Source: Platycnemis pennipes (lineage: Eukaryota; Arthropoda; Insecta; Odonata; Platycnemididae). From it: DNA of 64,000 nt. Position 1 is the stretch's first letter. Every line of letters begins with the position of its first letter. The position numbers and the translations under genes are program-made. A model generated the notes under the pieces. That model saw only the letters and a list, made by a program, of their open reading frames with translations. It was not told where the DNA came from and did not search any database. Shown here in pieces: positions 61,401 through 64,000 of this stretch. The DNA is taken from positions 10,605,131 through 10,669,130 of the forward strand of contig OW121854.1 of assembly GCA_933228895.1 (NCBI GenBank), read 5' to 3'.

Positions 61401-63297
61401 AGTGACAAATGAAGAAGTCCAAAGAAGAGTGAGAGAAAGGAGAAGTGTGCTGAAAACTATAAAAAGAAGACAGGCCACATCTTAAGACACGTTGGCCTGA
61501 TGAAGACAATCATCGAAGGATAAGTGAATGGGAAGAATGGAAAAGGCAGGCCTCGTATGAGTTACATAGAACAGGTTGTAAAGGACGGGAAAGAGAGGAA
61601 CTACGTTGGCATGAGGAGGTTGGCCGATAGAAGAATTGAGTGGAGGGCTGCATCAAACCAATCCTAGGATTGTTGACCCTTGATGATGATGATGAGCATC
61701 CTTTCAAAGGGGAAGCACTTTCAGAAGAGGGAAACACTCTGCTGAGAGAGTCATGGACAGTGGATGGTAACCTTGTATGGACAATTATGGTGTAATCCTG
61801 CATGCTGTATGGACGGCAGAAAGAGGAACCGAGTAGGTGGTGTCGTGGGACTAAGACAGTTTATTCTCTCTTCATGATCAGGCTCTTTTGGATTGCATTT
61901 GACACAGGGGGACAGTTTGGGTGAAGCTTCATGTGGGACAGGTCGTCAAGAAAGGATTGACCCGTACAAGTGCTGTTTCTTCTCACGCTGTGTGCACAGC
62001 ACCACAAGATGAAAGTCACTAAGGTGCTTTCTTCATATGTGCCAATCCAAGGATTGTAAAAGCCTTTAGAAATCCACCGTGAGGGAGGGAATCATGAAGG
62101 TTAAACCTTGTTCATCTCACGCCCTCTTTTCCGCAATCATATCGTGTTAACCATCAGAATGAGAAGTCGGGATGGTGGGGCTGCATTTTTTCACAGCCAG
62201 AAAGAACCGAGGCTGTATTTTATAGGGCTCCTTGTTCTAGTCAGTAGAGAGAAACTTGGTGTCTTGGTCACCCATGTTGAAGAGGTTGTCTTCCAGGAAA
62301 TGAGCCACGACTGTACTGAGAGAGCAGAATGCCAATCGGCATCTCTCAACTCAGGCCTATTAAGGAACACATCTTACCAGTGTTGTGGGGATGAGTGGGA
62401 TTTAATTGCCTCTGGTCATAATACTGGTGAGTATAAGGAGTACCTAATTGAGTTGGATTGTGGGGACATTATTTGTTTTATGCAGTCTGTCTGAAGTAAG
62501 AAATATTTTGCCCTAAGTAGGTATATAAAGATTAGGAAAAGATTAGAAGAAGAAGGATAGTCAGCATGCCTTCTCAAGCTTGTTCTGTATTCCTTTCATA
62601 ATAAAACTGAATTTAAAGGTGAAATTATGTTTTTTTTCTAATTTGTTGATCATCATGAATTTAAATGATGACAGTACAAACAGAAGCACAAGCTAATCAT
62701 GTAACACAAAAAGTGAATACTTTGTTATTTTACACACTATTTATTTAACCTCTACCGGCTTCAACATGTTCACGCCATTATCAAGAGGTTCAACACAAAG
62801 TGAACCTTTTGATAATGACGTGTAAATGTTGAAACCGGTGGAGATCAAATAAAGAGTGCTGAAAATTACAAAGCTCTTGTAATGGATAAATTCCATAAAG
62901 TCAACTCGTCAACAATTAATTTTAATTATGTATCACATAGCCTAGTGTGAAGTTTAAATAATGCACCCAGCTTTACAGGTGTCTCAAGGCCAAAATTTTA
63001 TGTTTTTTTGATCAGTGCATTATTTGAAATGGGAATCCCCCCTTACTGGAGTCTTACTAGTGTGGCGTCATTGAGGAAACGGAGGAGGAGTTGTTTGGAC
63101 TGTGGTGGTTAATGTGATGATTTGTTGTTCCAGGGAAATGAAGAAGGCAATGCAGGCACACAGCAGGAAGGGGGAAGGGACTTCTGGGATAAAGTGGTTG
63201 ATTTGACGTCCCTGAAACTCCAGTGGCTGGTCATGGTGGCCATTGTAGCGGTCCACTTGCTGATCACTTTCCTGCTTCCTGTGCCTGGGTGCCCTCG
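25293..63297 (+). CDS. HGSNAT: HGSNAT, heparan-alpha-glucosaminide N-acetyltransferase (gene span, incomplete at 3' end)
   Basis: HGSNAT is the lysosomal membrane enzyme that moves acetyl groups from cytosolic acetyl-CoA across the membrane onto terminal glucosamine of heparan sulfate, a step in its degradation. Eight coding exons with GT-AG borders join without a phase conflict into 382 codons plus two bases. Order: N-terminal luminal region (exons 1-3), first membrane helix and cytosolic loop (exon 4), the [19 protein letters not shown] segment with the active-site histidine (exon 5), the PW-FMWIMG helix (exon 6), [12 protein letters not shown] to [11 protein letters not shown] (exon 7), and [17 protein letters not shown] (exon 8). 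The human protein continues for about 240 more residues after this point, so the remaining exons lie past 64000. Introns of 1.8-7.9 kb hold nearly all the transposons on this side of the window. No stop, frameshift or missing key residue is seen, so the gene looks functional. Confidence 0.95.
25605..26055 (-). pseudogene. Copia RNase H, C-terminal part
   Basis: The frames 26068-25883 and 25841-25605 read [41 protein letters not shown] and, after a break, [29 protein letters not shown] and [11 protein letters not shown]. These are the copia RNase H motifs: ADWA, the usual SKKQ-T-A-SSTEAEY box (here with TMLSEY), DN, and H-IDI-HFVR-like, then ADI-TK. The missing part of the box and the frame break mark it as dead. 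Confidence 0.88.
26056..26511. mobile_element. Pogo/Tigger-type MITE in copia RNase H
   Basis: A 456-bp element with ends CAGTCAAACTC and GAGTTTGAGTG inside a TA duplication (26054-26055 and 26512-26513). Removing the element and one TA restores the copia frame on the minus strand as [14 protein letters not shown], which fixes the insertion to the base. CAG ends and TA targets are usual in the pogo/Tigger branch of Tc1/mariner. Inside are ATAACGAGCA and TACGAGCAAAAG blocks and a GTGTGTGAGCATGCATGTGT tract. No coding capacity. Confidence 0.9.
26514..27038 (-). pseudogene. Copia reverse transcriptase, C-terminal part
   Basis: The minus frame 27035-26829 has [15 protein letters not shown], the YVDD catalytic box of copia reverse transcriptase, followed by a decayed connection region. 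Stops follow shortly downstream. Confidence 0.88.
27039..28250. mobile_element. 1.2-kb MITE with CCATAGTTGG ends
   Basis: Inverted ends CCATAGTTGG and CCAACTATGG bound an AT-rich element. Both subterminal regions are built of TTAACTTTAACT-type words (AAAGTTAAAGTTAATC, AAAAGTAACTGGTTAAAGTT at the left; AAAAGTTAAAATATAAC, AAGTAACGATTAAATTAA at the right). It separates the copia reverse transcriptase codons LGLKRCLSD from [18 protein letters not shown] see no exact target duplication. The end style suggests hAT, but this is not proven. Confidence 0.75.
28251..28810 (-). pseudogene. Copia reverse transcriptase, N-terminal part
   Basis: The minus frame 28656-28366 reads [40 protein letters not shown] and [16 protein letters not shown]. 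These are the KARLVA-GF-Q-G-D-ET-SPV and AAQ-W-QLDV positions of copia reverse transcriptase, with some residues decayed. A fragment toward LGLKRCLSD follows before the MITE. Confidence 0.88.
28811..30060 (-). pseudogene. Copia integrase
   Basis: From the minus strand: a CPLGKLKR-like zinc-binding stretch appears as [19 protein letters not shown], then [11 protein letters not shown] (first catalytic aspartate region) and [14 protein letters not shown] at 30040-29678. After a break, 29545-29150 reads [20 protein letters not shown] (catalytic glutamate box), [30 protein letters not shown] and [13 protein letters not shown]. At least three frame breaks occur. The region 29300-28810 is the poorly conserved stretch between integrase and reverse transcriptase. 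Confidence 0.88.
30061..30600 (-). pseudogene. Copia zinc knuckle and protease
   Basis: Near 30600-30540 a CCHC knuckle reads [14 protein letters not shown]. Near 30430-30380 the protease active site is [12 protein letters not shown], with glycine in place of the usual serine of the D-S-G-A-S/T motif. The protease body follows in the frame 30324-30037 ([36 protein letters not shown]). Confidence 0.85.
30606..31335 (-). pseudogene. Copia gag
   Basis: Two frames, 31335-30970 and 30983-30606, overlap with a one-frame shift and make up a copia gag of the UBN2 type: [50 protein letters not shown], then [35 protein letters not shown] and a basic tail leading to the zinc knuckle. The ATG at 31333-31335 is the likely gag start, about 80 bases after the primer-binding site. 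Confidence 0.88.
31415..31429 (-). other. Copia primer-binding site (initiator tRNA-Met, anticodon loop type)
   Basis: The minus strand reads GGTTATGGGCCCAGG directly after the LTR. This is complementary to the anticodon stem-loop of initiator tRNA-Met (GGGCCCATAACC), the half-tRNA priming site known for copia elements. It supports both the LTR boundary and the element class. Confidence 0.9.
31430..31625 (-). repeat. Copia 5' LTR
   Basis: A 196-bp segment that on the minus strand starts TGTTGGTGGCAT, contains an AATAAAAACAGTC block as candidate polyadenylation signal, and ends GAAGATCAACA immediately before the primer-binding site. TG...CA ends agree with an LTR. No second copy exists at the other end, so identity rests on position and ends. 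Confidence 0.75.
31626..31974. other. HGSNAT intron 1, right remainder
   Basis: AT-rich intronic sequence with no recognisable gene or repeat, ending in the acceptor TTTGATTTGACAG. Confidence 0.5.
31975..32105 (+). CDS. HGSNAT: HGSNAT coding exon 2
   Basis: 131 bases, phase 0 in and phase 2 out, bordered by GACAG and GTAAGT. It encodes [20 protein letters not shown] and [16 protein letters not shown], continuing the luminal N-terminal region (human CYHCLFQVLVNVP). The split last codon (GA|G) completes with exon 3. Confidence 0.9.
32106..34300. other. HGSNAT intron 2, left part, no gene recognised
   Basis: No coding similarity found. A 20-base imperfect inverted motif near 33535-33600 (GGTGTTAATAGGCACC and GGTGTGAACACC) is the only structure noticed. 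Confidence 0.45.
34320..34502 (-). pseudogene. Penelope-like element C-terminus, part 2
   Basis: The minus strand reads [15 protein letters not shown], stop, then EFGFHPG and [19 protein letters not shown]. This matches the tail after the GIY-YIG domain of Penelope-like polymerases (I-EA-EI-L-NNTLNR-DG). It continues from the part at 35675-36000, from which it is separated by the MITE at 34507-35670. Confidence 0.7.
34503..34506. repeat. TTAA target duplication, left
   Basis: TTAA directly outside the MITE terminal repeat; the partner is at 35671-35674. Confidence 0.85.
34521..34767. repeat. Left palindrome cluster
   Basis: GTGACCCACCGGTGGGTCAC occurs exactly at 34522-34541 and 34692-34711, and with one change (GGTAGG) at 34748-34767. 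The first copy begins one base after the terminal repeat and its symmetry extends to 22 bases. Confidence 0.95.
35561..35623. repeat. Right palindrome pair
   Basis: Copies at 35561-35580 (first base C instead of G) and 35604-35623 (exact), spaced 43 bases start to start, about 50 bases from the right end of the MITE. Confidence 0.95.
35675..36000 (-). pseudogene. Penelope-like element, GIY-YIG endonuclease remnant, part 1
   Basis: Minus-strand reading gives [10 protein letters not shown] (matching the SIPCECG-VY core of GIY-YIG domains), a [16 protein letters not shown] segment, [20 protein letters not shown] and [11 protein letters not shown]. The last parts match AEH--T-GH-I-F-DAK-L-R in Penelope-like endonucleases. 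Stops interrupt the core. The reading continues on the far side of the MITE at 34502. Confidence 0.7.
36050..36395 (-). pseudogene. LINE-like reverse transcriptase fragment
   Basis: The minus strand reads [38 protein letters not shown], then a stop-broken [14 protein letters not shown] and FCRLHKGV. These match the W-PVPK-G, DYRPISLTS, Q-GFR-GRS-DQI and F-KAFD positions of non-LTR reverse transcriptases. It is cut off by the (TA)n tract at 36398. Confidence 0.65.
36398..36420. repeat. (TA)n tract, left of Penelope-like insertion
   Basis: ACATATATATATATATATATATA run; the matching tract lies at 37326-37350. Confidence 0.95.
36421..37325 (-). mobile_element. Penelope-like element, 5'-truncated, GIY-YIG domain
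   Basis: The frame 37396-36779 on the minus strand encodes [16 protein letters not shown], then a cysteine cluster ([13 protein letters not shown]) and [33 protein letters not shown], the GIY-YIG endonuclease core with its preceding CxxC fingers as in Penelope-like elements. The frame continues to about 36780, followed by a 3' region down to 36421 containing a GAAAGACAGCAACGCTGTTCGAAAG block. The reverse transcriptase is missing. TA-rich tracts border both ends. The frame is long and unbroken, so the insertion is recent. Confidence 0.82.
37326..37350. repeat. (TA)n tract, right of Penelope-like insertion
   Basis: ACATATATATATACATATATATATAT; the frame of the Penelope ORF reads through it as IYIYVYIYV before its upstream ATG, which is not a genuine start. 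Confidence 0.93.
37733..37875 (+). CDS. HGSNAT: HGSNAT coding exon 3
   Basis: 143 bases, completing the codon from exon 2 and ending one base into the next. It encodes [30 protein letters not shown] and [10 protein letters not shown], matching human EVCRLEYRFGEFGNYSLLV and CDLAVNEDPVDSNLPV. The two cysteines (VVC and SSC) are conserved, as expected for a luminal disulfide domain. Donor: CTCT|GTAATT. Confidence 0.93.
37876..39950. other. HGSNAT intron 3, no gene or clear repeat
   Basis: A stretch at 39345-39440 (TTGGAGCATCAGACTG and a CCCGTTCGGACAAACTC) resembles the two boxes of a tRNA-derived promoter and may be a very old SINE. A short (AG)n run lies at 39590-39603. Nothing else is recognised. 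Confidence 0.45.
39951..40134 (+). CDS. HGSNAT: HGSNAT coding exon 4
   Basis: 184 bases between TTTCAG and GG|GTATTT. It encodes the first membrane helix ([18 protein letters not shown]), a cytosolic loop rich in K, G and A, and the conserved [12 protein letters not shown] (human LRSVDTFRG) that opens the catalytic domain (DUF1624/HGSNAT_cat). The final glycine codon is completed by exon 5. Confidence 0.95.
40178..40706. mobile_element. 529-bp MITE with TAGAGATGGG ends, hAT-like
   Basis: Ends TAGAGATGGG and CCCATCTCTA bound a non-coding element whose subterminal parts are rich in GGTAATTTACC, CGGTAATTT and AAAATTACCG words in both orientations. TAG-type ends suggest hAT. The 8-bp flanks (ATCTAATG and CTCATCAG) match poorly, so the duplication has decayed or the class is wrong. 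A piece of the same family lies at 56562-56650. Confidence 0.82.
40780..41110. other. C/T-rich intronic stretch
   Basis: CT-rich sequence with many CCTCC, CCCTTC words and no coding or repeat structure recognised. Confidence 0.5.
41272..41289. repeat. C(18) homopolymer
   Basis: Eighteen consecutive cytosines; the length may be an assembly estimate because such runs are prone to error. Confidence 0.9.
41300..41650 (-). pseudogene. LINE 3' end, reverse transcriptase C-terminus
   Basis: The minus strand reads [20 protein letters not shown] and [20 protein letters not shown], then RGYYSID. This matches the LYN-LP--I----S---FK--LK-FLLS--FYS end of many LINE ORFs. It is followed by a 3' region with ACAAGTATATTATCATTATT and a GATGATGATGATGA tail at 41309-41322. 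The upstream part of the element is missing. Confidence 0.68.
41651..43140. other. HGSNAT intron 4, middle; no gene recognised
   Basis: It contains a direct repeat of about 60 bases (CGGCTCAATCCCTCTCAAAG at about 41890 and GGGCTCGATCCCTCGCGAAG at about 41977, each followed by ACATGAAATAA and TTGGCACAAATGGATTAACA), and a (CT)n run at 42610-42650. No coding similarity found. Confidence 0.5.
43160..43297. repeat. Foldback element with nested palindrome
   Basis: The outer arms GTAGGAATGAAGGTTGAAAT and its near complement ATTTCAACCGTCATTCCTAC are about 23 bases long. Inside, GCAACATCATCAGGTGATGA runs into TGTTGC to form a second palindrome, followed by CTCGCAACGAAACC. The central part resembles a GATGA - stem - GAAA arrangement. 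Confidence 0.85.
43759..44084 (-). mobile_element. tRNA-derived SINE with 11-bp target duplication
   Basis: On the minus strand it starts GGAGATCGGGTTGGTGTGGTGG. There is a pol III A box (TGGTGTGGTGGCTAGAGTA) and a B box (GGGTTCAATTCCC) in a tRNA-like head, then a body ending in ATAACCAACCAAC. The 11-bp TATGTTTCGTT flanks it exactly (43748-43758 and 44085-44095), evidence of LINE-mediated insertion. Confidence 0.9.
44096..44718. other. HGSNAT intron 4, right end
   Basis: AT-rich sequence with no recognised feature until the acceptor TTGTTTTACAG. Confidence 0.5.
44719..44826 (+). CDS. HGSNAT: HGSNAT coding exon 5 (active-site histidine)
   Basis: 108 bases. It encodes [20 protein letters not shown] and [15 protein letters not shown], nearly identical to human [20 protein letters not shown] and WNGLTVADLVFPW. 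The catalytic histidine (human H269) and the asparagine eleven residues before it (human N258) are both kept, so catalysis should be intact. The tryptophan codon is split TG|G at the donor GTAAGA. Confidence 0.97.
44827..45149. other. HGSNAT intron 5, left part
   Basis: No recognisable feature. Confidence 0.5.
45150..46546. mobile_element. 1.4-kb MITE with GCCCCGTTTACA ends
   Basis: Inverted ends GCCCCGTTTACATTACTAG and the complement of GCCCCGTTTACACTACTAG, one mismatch over 19 bases. The interior is AT-rich with short open frames lacking motifs. Sequence near the right end resembles 1380-1640. Confidence 0.82.
46547..47430. other. HGSNAT intron 5, middle; no gene recognised
   Basis: No coding motif or paired terminus found. 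Confidence 0.5.
47431..47602 (+). mobile_element. tRNA-derived SINE
   Basis: It begins TGCCGGCCCCGGTGGCAGAA with an A box (GGTGGCAGAATCCC) and a B box (GGTTCAAATCC) at tRNA-like spacing, a short body with ACCCTCCGGGGCATGGATG, and an AAATAAAGACAAATAAAAA tail. I see no clear target duplication. It is a different family from the SINE at 43759-44084. Confidence 0.8.
47944..48040 (+). CDS. HGSNAT: HGSNAT coding exon 6
   Basis: 97 bases. It completes the tryptophan of DLVFPW and encodes [20 protein letters not shown] and [12 protein letters not shown], matching human [20 protein letters not shown] and CSKFRLLGKIAWRS. It ends in phase 0 at CGG|GTGAGT. Confidence 0.95.
48262..48410. other. Possible LINE or SINE tail
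   Basis: An AATAATAATAATA run followed by TATTTATCGGTTCCCTAAAG and ATGGAACAGGTCAC has the look of the 3' end of a retroelement in reverse orientation. Not provable by eye. Confidence 0.3.
48575..49505 (+). pseudogene. RTE-like LINE, 5' end with AP-endonuclease
   Basis: A 5' untranslated stretch (CTAGAGCTGCACCGGTAGGA, ACGGGAAACCACCTCAATTA) leads into a + strand frame with [40 protein letters not shown] and a [20 protein letters not shown] run, then [20 protein letters not shown] and [11 protein letters not shown]. These are the N-terminal and middle endonuclease motifs. LSKVR stands where the family has the catalytic E in ISE-KW, so the catalytic glutamate is lost. The frame loses similarity at about 49440. 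This is an unusual 5' fragment without the 3' end. Confidence 0.8.
49792..49990. mobile_element. Short MITE with TAAGGCCATTTTACATGG ends
   Basis: About 200 bp with ends TAAGGCCATTTTACATGG and, on the right, a sequence whose complement is TAAAGGCTGTTTTACATGA. Its ends resemble those at 4637-5370. Confidence 0.7.
49991..51270. other. HGSNAT intron 6, no gene recognised
   Basis: A TTAACCCATTTATGCTGAAC word at 50213-50232 resembles a piggyBac-type end but has no partner. The 112-codon frame at 50096-50434 shows no motif. Confidence 0.45.
51271..51806 (+). mobile_element. MITE family A, complete copy with decayed left end
   Basis: The left terminal repeat has mutated (ATTGCCGTTTACC in place of ATGGGGTCGTTTACC), while the right end GAGTAAACGCCCCCATT and all internal blocks are retained. 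Confidence 0.87.
52274..54855 (-). mobile_element. 2.58-kb pogo/Tigger-like transposon, decayed
   Basis: Ends CAGTAGAACCTCTATTTTAC and the complement of CAGTAGAACCTCTTTTTTAC lie inside a TA duplication (52272-52273, 54856-54857). A minus-strand frame at 52512-52285 keeps part of a transposase C-terminus: [20 protein letters not shown] resembles the V-TIANCWRHAGF motif of Tigger/pogo transposases. The DDE core is not identifiable. A second element (53601-54279) is inserted. Size minus that insert is 1.9 kb, within the range of autonomous pogo elements. Confidence 0.85.
53601..54279. mobile_element. 679-bp MITE with CCCAGCC(A/G)GCACA ends, nested
   Basis: Ends CCCAGCCAGCACA and TGTGCCGGCTGGG are inverted with one mismatch. 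Subterminal GATGCGAAG and GCATCC words recur on both sides (GCGAAGAGGATGCAATGAGG at the left; TCCTCTTCGCATC, CCTTCGCATCC at the right). It lies inside the pogo-like element. Confidence 0.82.
55044..55217 (+). CDS. HGSNAT: HGSNAT coding exon 7
   Basis: 174 bases (58 codons), phase 0 both sides, from TTTCCTCAG to GAGAAG|GTAAGC. It encodes [40 protein letters not shown] and [18 protein letters not shown], equal to human RSFLLICIGIIIVNPNYC and [20 protein letters not shown]. The VLQR segment is the conserved membrane-interface motif. Confidence 0.96.
55218..56561. other. HGSNAT intron 7, left part, with an unrecognised 117-codon frame
   Basis: A + strand frame 55985-56338 starts [20 protein letters not shown] and ends in a lysine-rich tail ([14 protein letters not shown]). 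It is in an HGSNAT intron, has no known motif and no obvious splice partners. I do not call it a gene. Confidence 0.4.
56562..56655 (-). repeat. End fragment of the TAGAGATGGG MITE family
   Basis: TAGATGGGCAACTCGGTAAA and the following ATTACC, ACACCCCTGAAAATT blocks match the right end of the element at 40178-40706 in reverse. The sequence stops just before a remnant of an RTE-like LINE. Confidence 0.8.
56675..56720 (+). pseudogene. RTE-like LINE, left part split by piggyBac
   Basis: GTGCACTGTCTCCCATAATT and TTTAATGTTTACATTGGGAG match 5691-5740 of the LINE at 5672-6575. The LINE resumes at 60864. Confidence 0.93.
56721..56724. repeat. TTAA target duplication, left
   Basis: TTAA outside the piggyBac terminal repeat; the partner is at 60864-60867. 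The uninterrupted LINE would read GCCATTAATGAAGTC. Confidence 0.97.
56755..56771. repeat. Imperfect palindrome next to left end of piggyBac
   Basis: CCGTCATCCGGTGACGG is self-complementary apart from the centre. It lies 30 bases inside the left end. Confidence 0.75.
56877..56896. repeat. Left GGCCTCTTAAGAGGCC palindrome of piggyBac
   Basis: ATGGCCTCTTAAGAGGCCAC, with a perfect 16-bp core at 56879-56894, 154 bases inside the left end. Confidence 0.95.
57444..59335 (-). CDS. piggyBac-like transposase, two exons, 600 residues, intact
   Basis: Exon 1 is 59335-59275 ([20 protein letters not shown] plus one base), donor CCG|GTTAGT. The 89-base intron 59274-59186 ends in TTTATTTCCAG. Exon 2 is 59185-57444, joined in frame through [20 protein letters not shown]. 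The joined protein has 600 residues, a normal family length. It begins with an acidic serine-rich region (about residues 45-90). The DDD catalytic domain has its aspartates in LSLDES (about 285), VFLDNFY (about 363) and SGVDRSDQ (about 466, with the neighbour at 469). A C-terminal cysteine-rich domain follows ([27 protein letters not shown], about 563-598), which in this family binds the element ends as a zinc finger. It cuts at TTAA and pastes the element, normally without scars. No stop or shift is seen. The unspliced frame alone lacks an ATG, which supports the two-exon model. Confidence 0.93.
59336..60780. other. Upstream non-coding region of piggyBac
   Basis: 1.45 kb between the transposase start and the right-end palindromes. 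It contains a GC-richer block at 59880-60310 (GCAAAGCGCGCGACCCAGGT, AACCGACGTGACCGGGGGAG), possibly promoter sequence for the minus-strand transposase. The open frame 59964-60386 on the + strand has no motif. Confidence 0.45.
60788..60847. repeat. Right palindrome pair of piggyBac
   Basis: Two copies, GGCCTCTTAAGAGGCC at 60790-60805 and GGCCTCATAAGAGGCC at 60832-60847, 42 bases apart. Each is followed by ATCCG, the second just inside the terminal repeat. Confidence 0.95.
60864..61690 (+). pseudogene. RTE-like LINE, right part split by piggyBac
   Basis: It begins TTAATGAAGTCAAGGAGAAG and follows the copy at 5740-6575 closely: [80 protein letters not shown]. Single-base losses break the frame near 61125 and 61470. 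The 3' end is CAAACCAATCCTAGGATTGT with a TGATGATGATGATGAG tail at 61681-61696. Confidence 0.93.
61697..63133. other. HGSNAT intron 7, right part, with an unrecognised 128-codon frame
   Basis: A + strand frame 62108-62494 begins [20 protein letters not shown] and has six cysteines in its second half, but no motif I know. With no splice context it is probably chance or an old repeat. The foldback at 62735-62858 is listed separately. Confidence 0.4.
62735..62858. repeat. Foldback element, 57-bp arms
   Basis: The left arm (CACTATTTATTTAACCTCTA, CCGGCTTCAACATG, CCATTATCAAGAGGTTC) pairs along its full length with the right arm (GAACCTTTTGATAATG, AAATGTTGAAACCGGTGGAG, ATCAAATAAAGAGTG) around a loop of about 10 bases. 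The right arm holds GAAACCGG followed by AATAAA, as in the foldback at 14133-14299. Confidence 0.93.
63134..63297 (+). CDS. HGSNAT: HGSNAT coding exon 8 (last in window)
   Basis: 164 bases from TTGTTCCAG. It encodes [20 protein letters not shown], then a membrane helix ([20 protein letters not shown]) and PVPGCPR, equal to human [20 protein letters not shown] and [11 protein letters not shown]. The donor is taken as CTCG|GTACTA by comparison with the family, where the next residues are GYLGPGG; this splice site is weak. Reading on would reach a stop at ISA after 13 codons. Confidence 0.9.
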
Positions 63298-64000
63298 GTA
63301 CTATGCGCCTTTCTCTCAAATATCAGCGTGACTCTTGTTCTCAATTTTGTCATGCTTCGTAATCCACCAAAAGTAGCTAGTAGTCCTTTGTATGAGGGCC
63401 ATTTCAGTAGCGATGTGGGCCATGGGCAAAGCCGTGTACTGGGGCCCCTATGATAACCACTCAATGGCACAAAAATGTAAATAGTCAATAAAATTAATCA
63501 TATACTGTGAAACCACATATTTATGCTTTTCTAGGGACCACTAGAAAAAAGTGTATATTTCAGGAAAATGCAAATACATAGTGGGAAAAAGACAATTTTC
63601 AGTTTCTCATGCATACTTTAGCAATATAAAGTAAATATATAAATAAGAAGCATCACTAAACTCAATTAGAGCAATATTAAATAATTGTTTCTTCAAGCAT
63701 AGAGTTGTCCTTATTTATTTTTGCACAATATATTTCTACCGATGTTTCGACCAGCCATTGGAGGGTGTCAACTCCATAATTCCCAAACTTAAACATTATA
63801 CAATGCCTTTTCTCTAATGACGAAGCCATTCACGGTGATATTAGACAAGATCTAGATCTAGATCTTAGTAACTGCCTTTACGTTAGTATTCCTTCATACC
63901 ATGATTTCTTGAAATTTTCTCTTTTTCGACAGGTTTCTGCACTACTGTCTGTAAAAAAAAGCAAGACACCCGAGTTTGAGGAGCTCTATCGTCTAAACGG
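63298..64000. other. HGSNAT intron 8, start
   Basis: AT-rich intronic sequence. GATGTTTCGACCAGCCATTGG at 63742-63762 resembles Penelope-type or SINE foldback arm sequence. A good acceptor, TTTTTCGACAG, lies at 63923-63933, but the sequence after it does not fit HGSNAT in the expected phase. Confidence 0.5.

Noticed and set aside
63934..64000. Possible HGSNAT exon after the acceptor TTTTTCGACAG
   Set aside because: In the phase set by exon 8 it reads RFLHYCL and stops. The open frame (VSALLSVKKSKTPEFEELYR) does not match the expected GYLGPGG segment.

Overview
The window is eukaryotic, intron-rich and AT-rich, and looks like an arthropod, most likely an insect with a transposon-laden genome. 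The evidence is GT-AG introns of 1.8 to 8 kb, a host gene with clean exons, and many transposon families in layers (RTE-like, CR1/jockey-like and Penelope-like retroelements, Ty1/copia, tRNA-derived SINEs, piggyBac, hAT, pogo/Tigger and numerous MITEs). I cannot name the species from sequence alone.

The one clear host gene is HGSNAT (heparan-alpha-glucosaminide N-acetyltransferase, lysosomal heparan sulfate breakdown). It lies on the + strand and fills the right 60% of the window. Eight coding exons (25293-25439, 31975-32105, 37733-37875, 39951-40134, 44719-44826, 47944-48040, 55044-55217, 63134-63297) join in phase into about 382 codons that follow the family from the N-terminal luminal region to the membrane segment ending in the GCP motif. 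The rest of the gene lies beyond position 64000. A CpG-rich probable promoter and noncoding first exon lies at about 24270-24544. A second host-like piece is a lone THAP zinc-finger ORF at 15345-15587.

Left of HGSNAT (1-24 kb) the sequence is mostly repeats: a 535-bp MITE family (here 'A', four complete and two partial copies across the window), a 950-bp family with TTAA ends ('B'), MITEs with TTCACACGG- or TTTACACGG-type ends, a broken RTE-like LINE cluster (5.7-13.2 kb), an 875-bp hAT element with a perfect 8-bp target duplication and ATCGATGA arrays (18945-19819), and a CR1/jockey-like LINE (22840-24110).

The HGSNAT introns hold a decayed minus-strand Ty1/copia element (25.6-31.6 kb) carrying two further insertions, two Penelope-like remnants, a 1164-bp piggyBac-type MITE with five copies of a 20-bp palindrome (34507-35670), SINEs, a 2.58-kb pogo-like element, and a 4.1-kb piggyBac element (56725-60863) that is bounded by TTAA and has split an RTE-like LINE. 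Its transposase is intact: a short upstream exon splices in frame to give a 600-residue protein. The main lead is that the intact piggyBac and the palindrome-bearing MITE share nearly the same 14-bp terminal repeat, and both carry perfect palindromes just inside their ends. This suggests a family in which an autonomous source and differently marked derivatives coexist.
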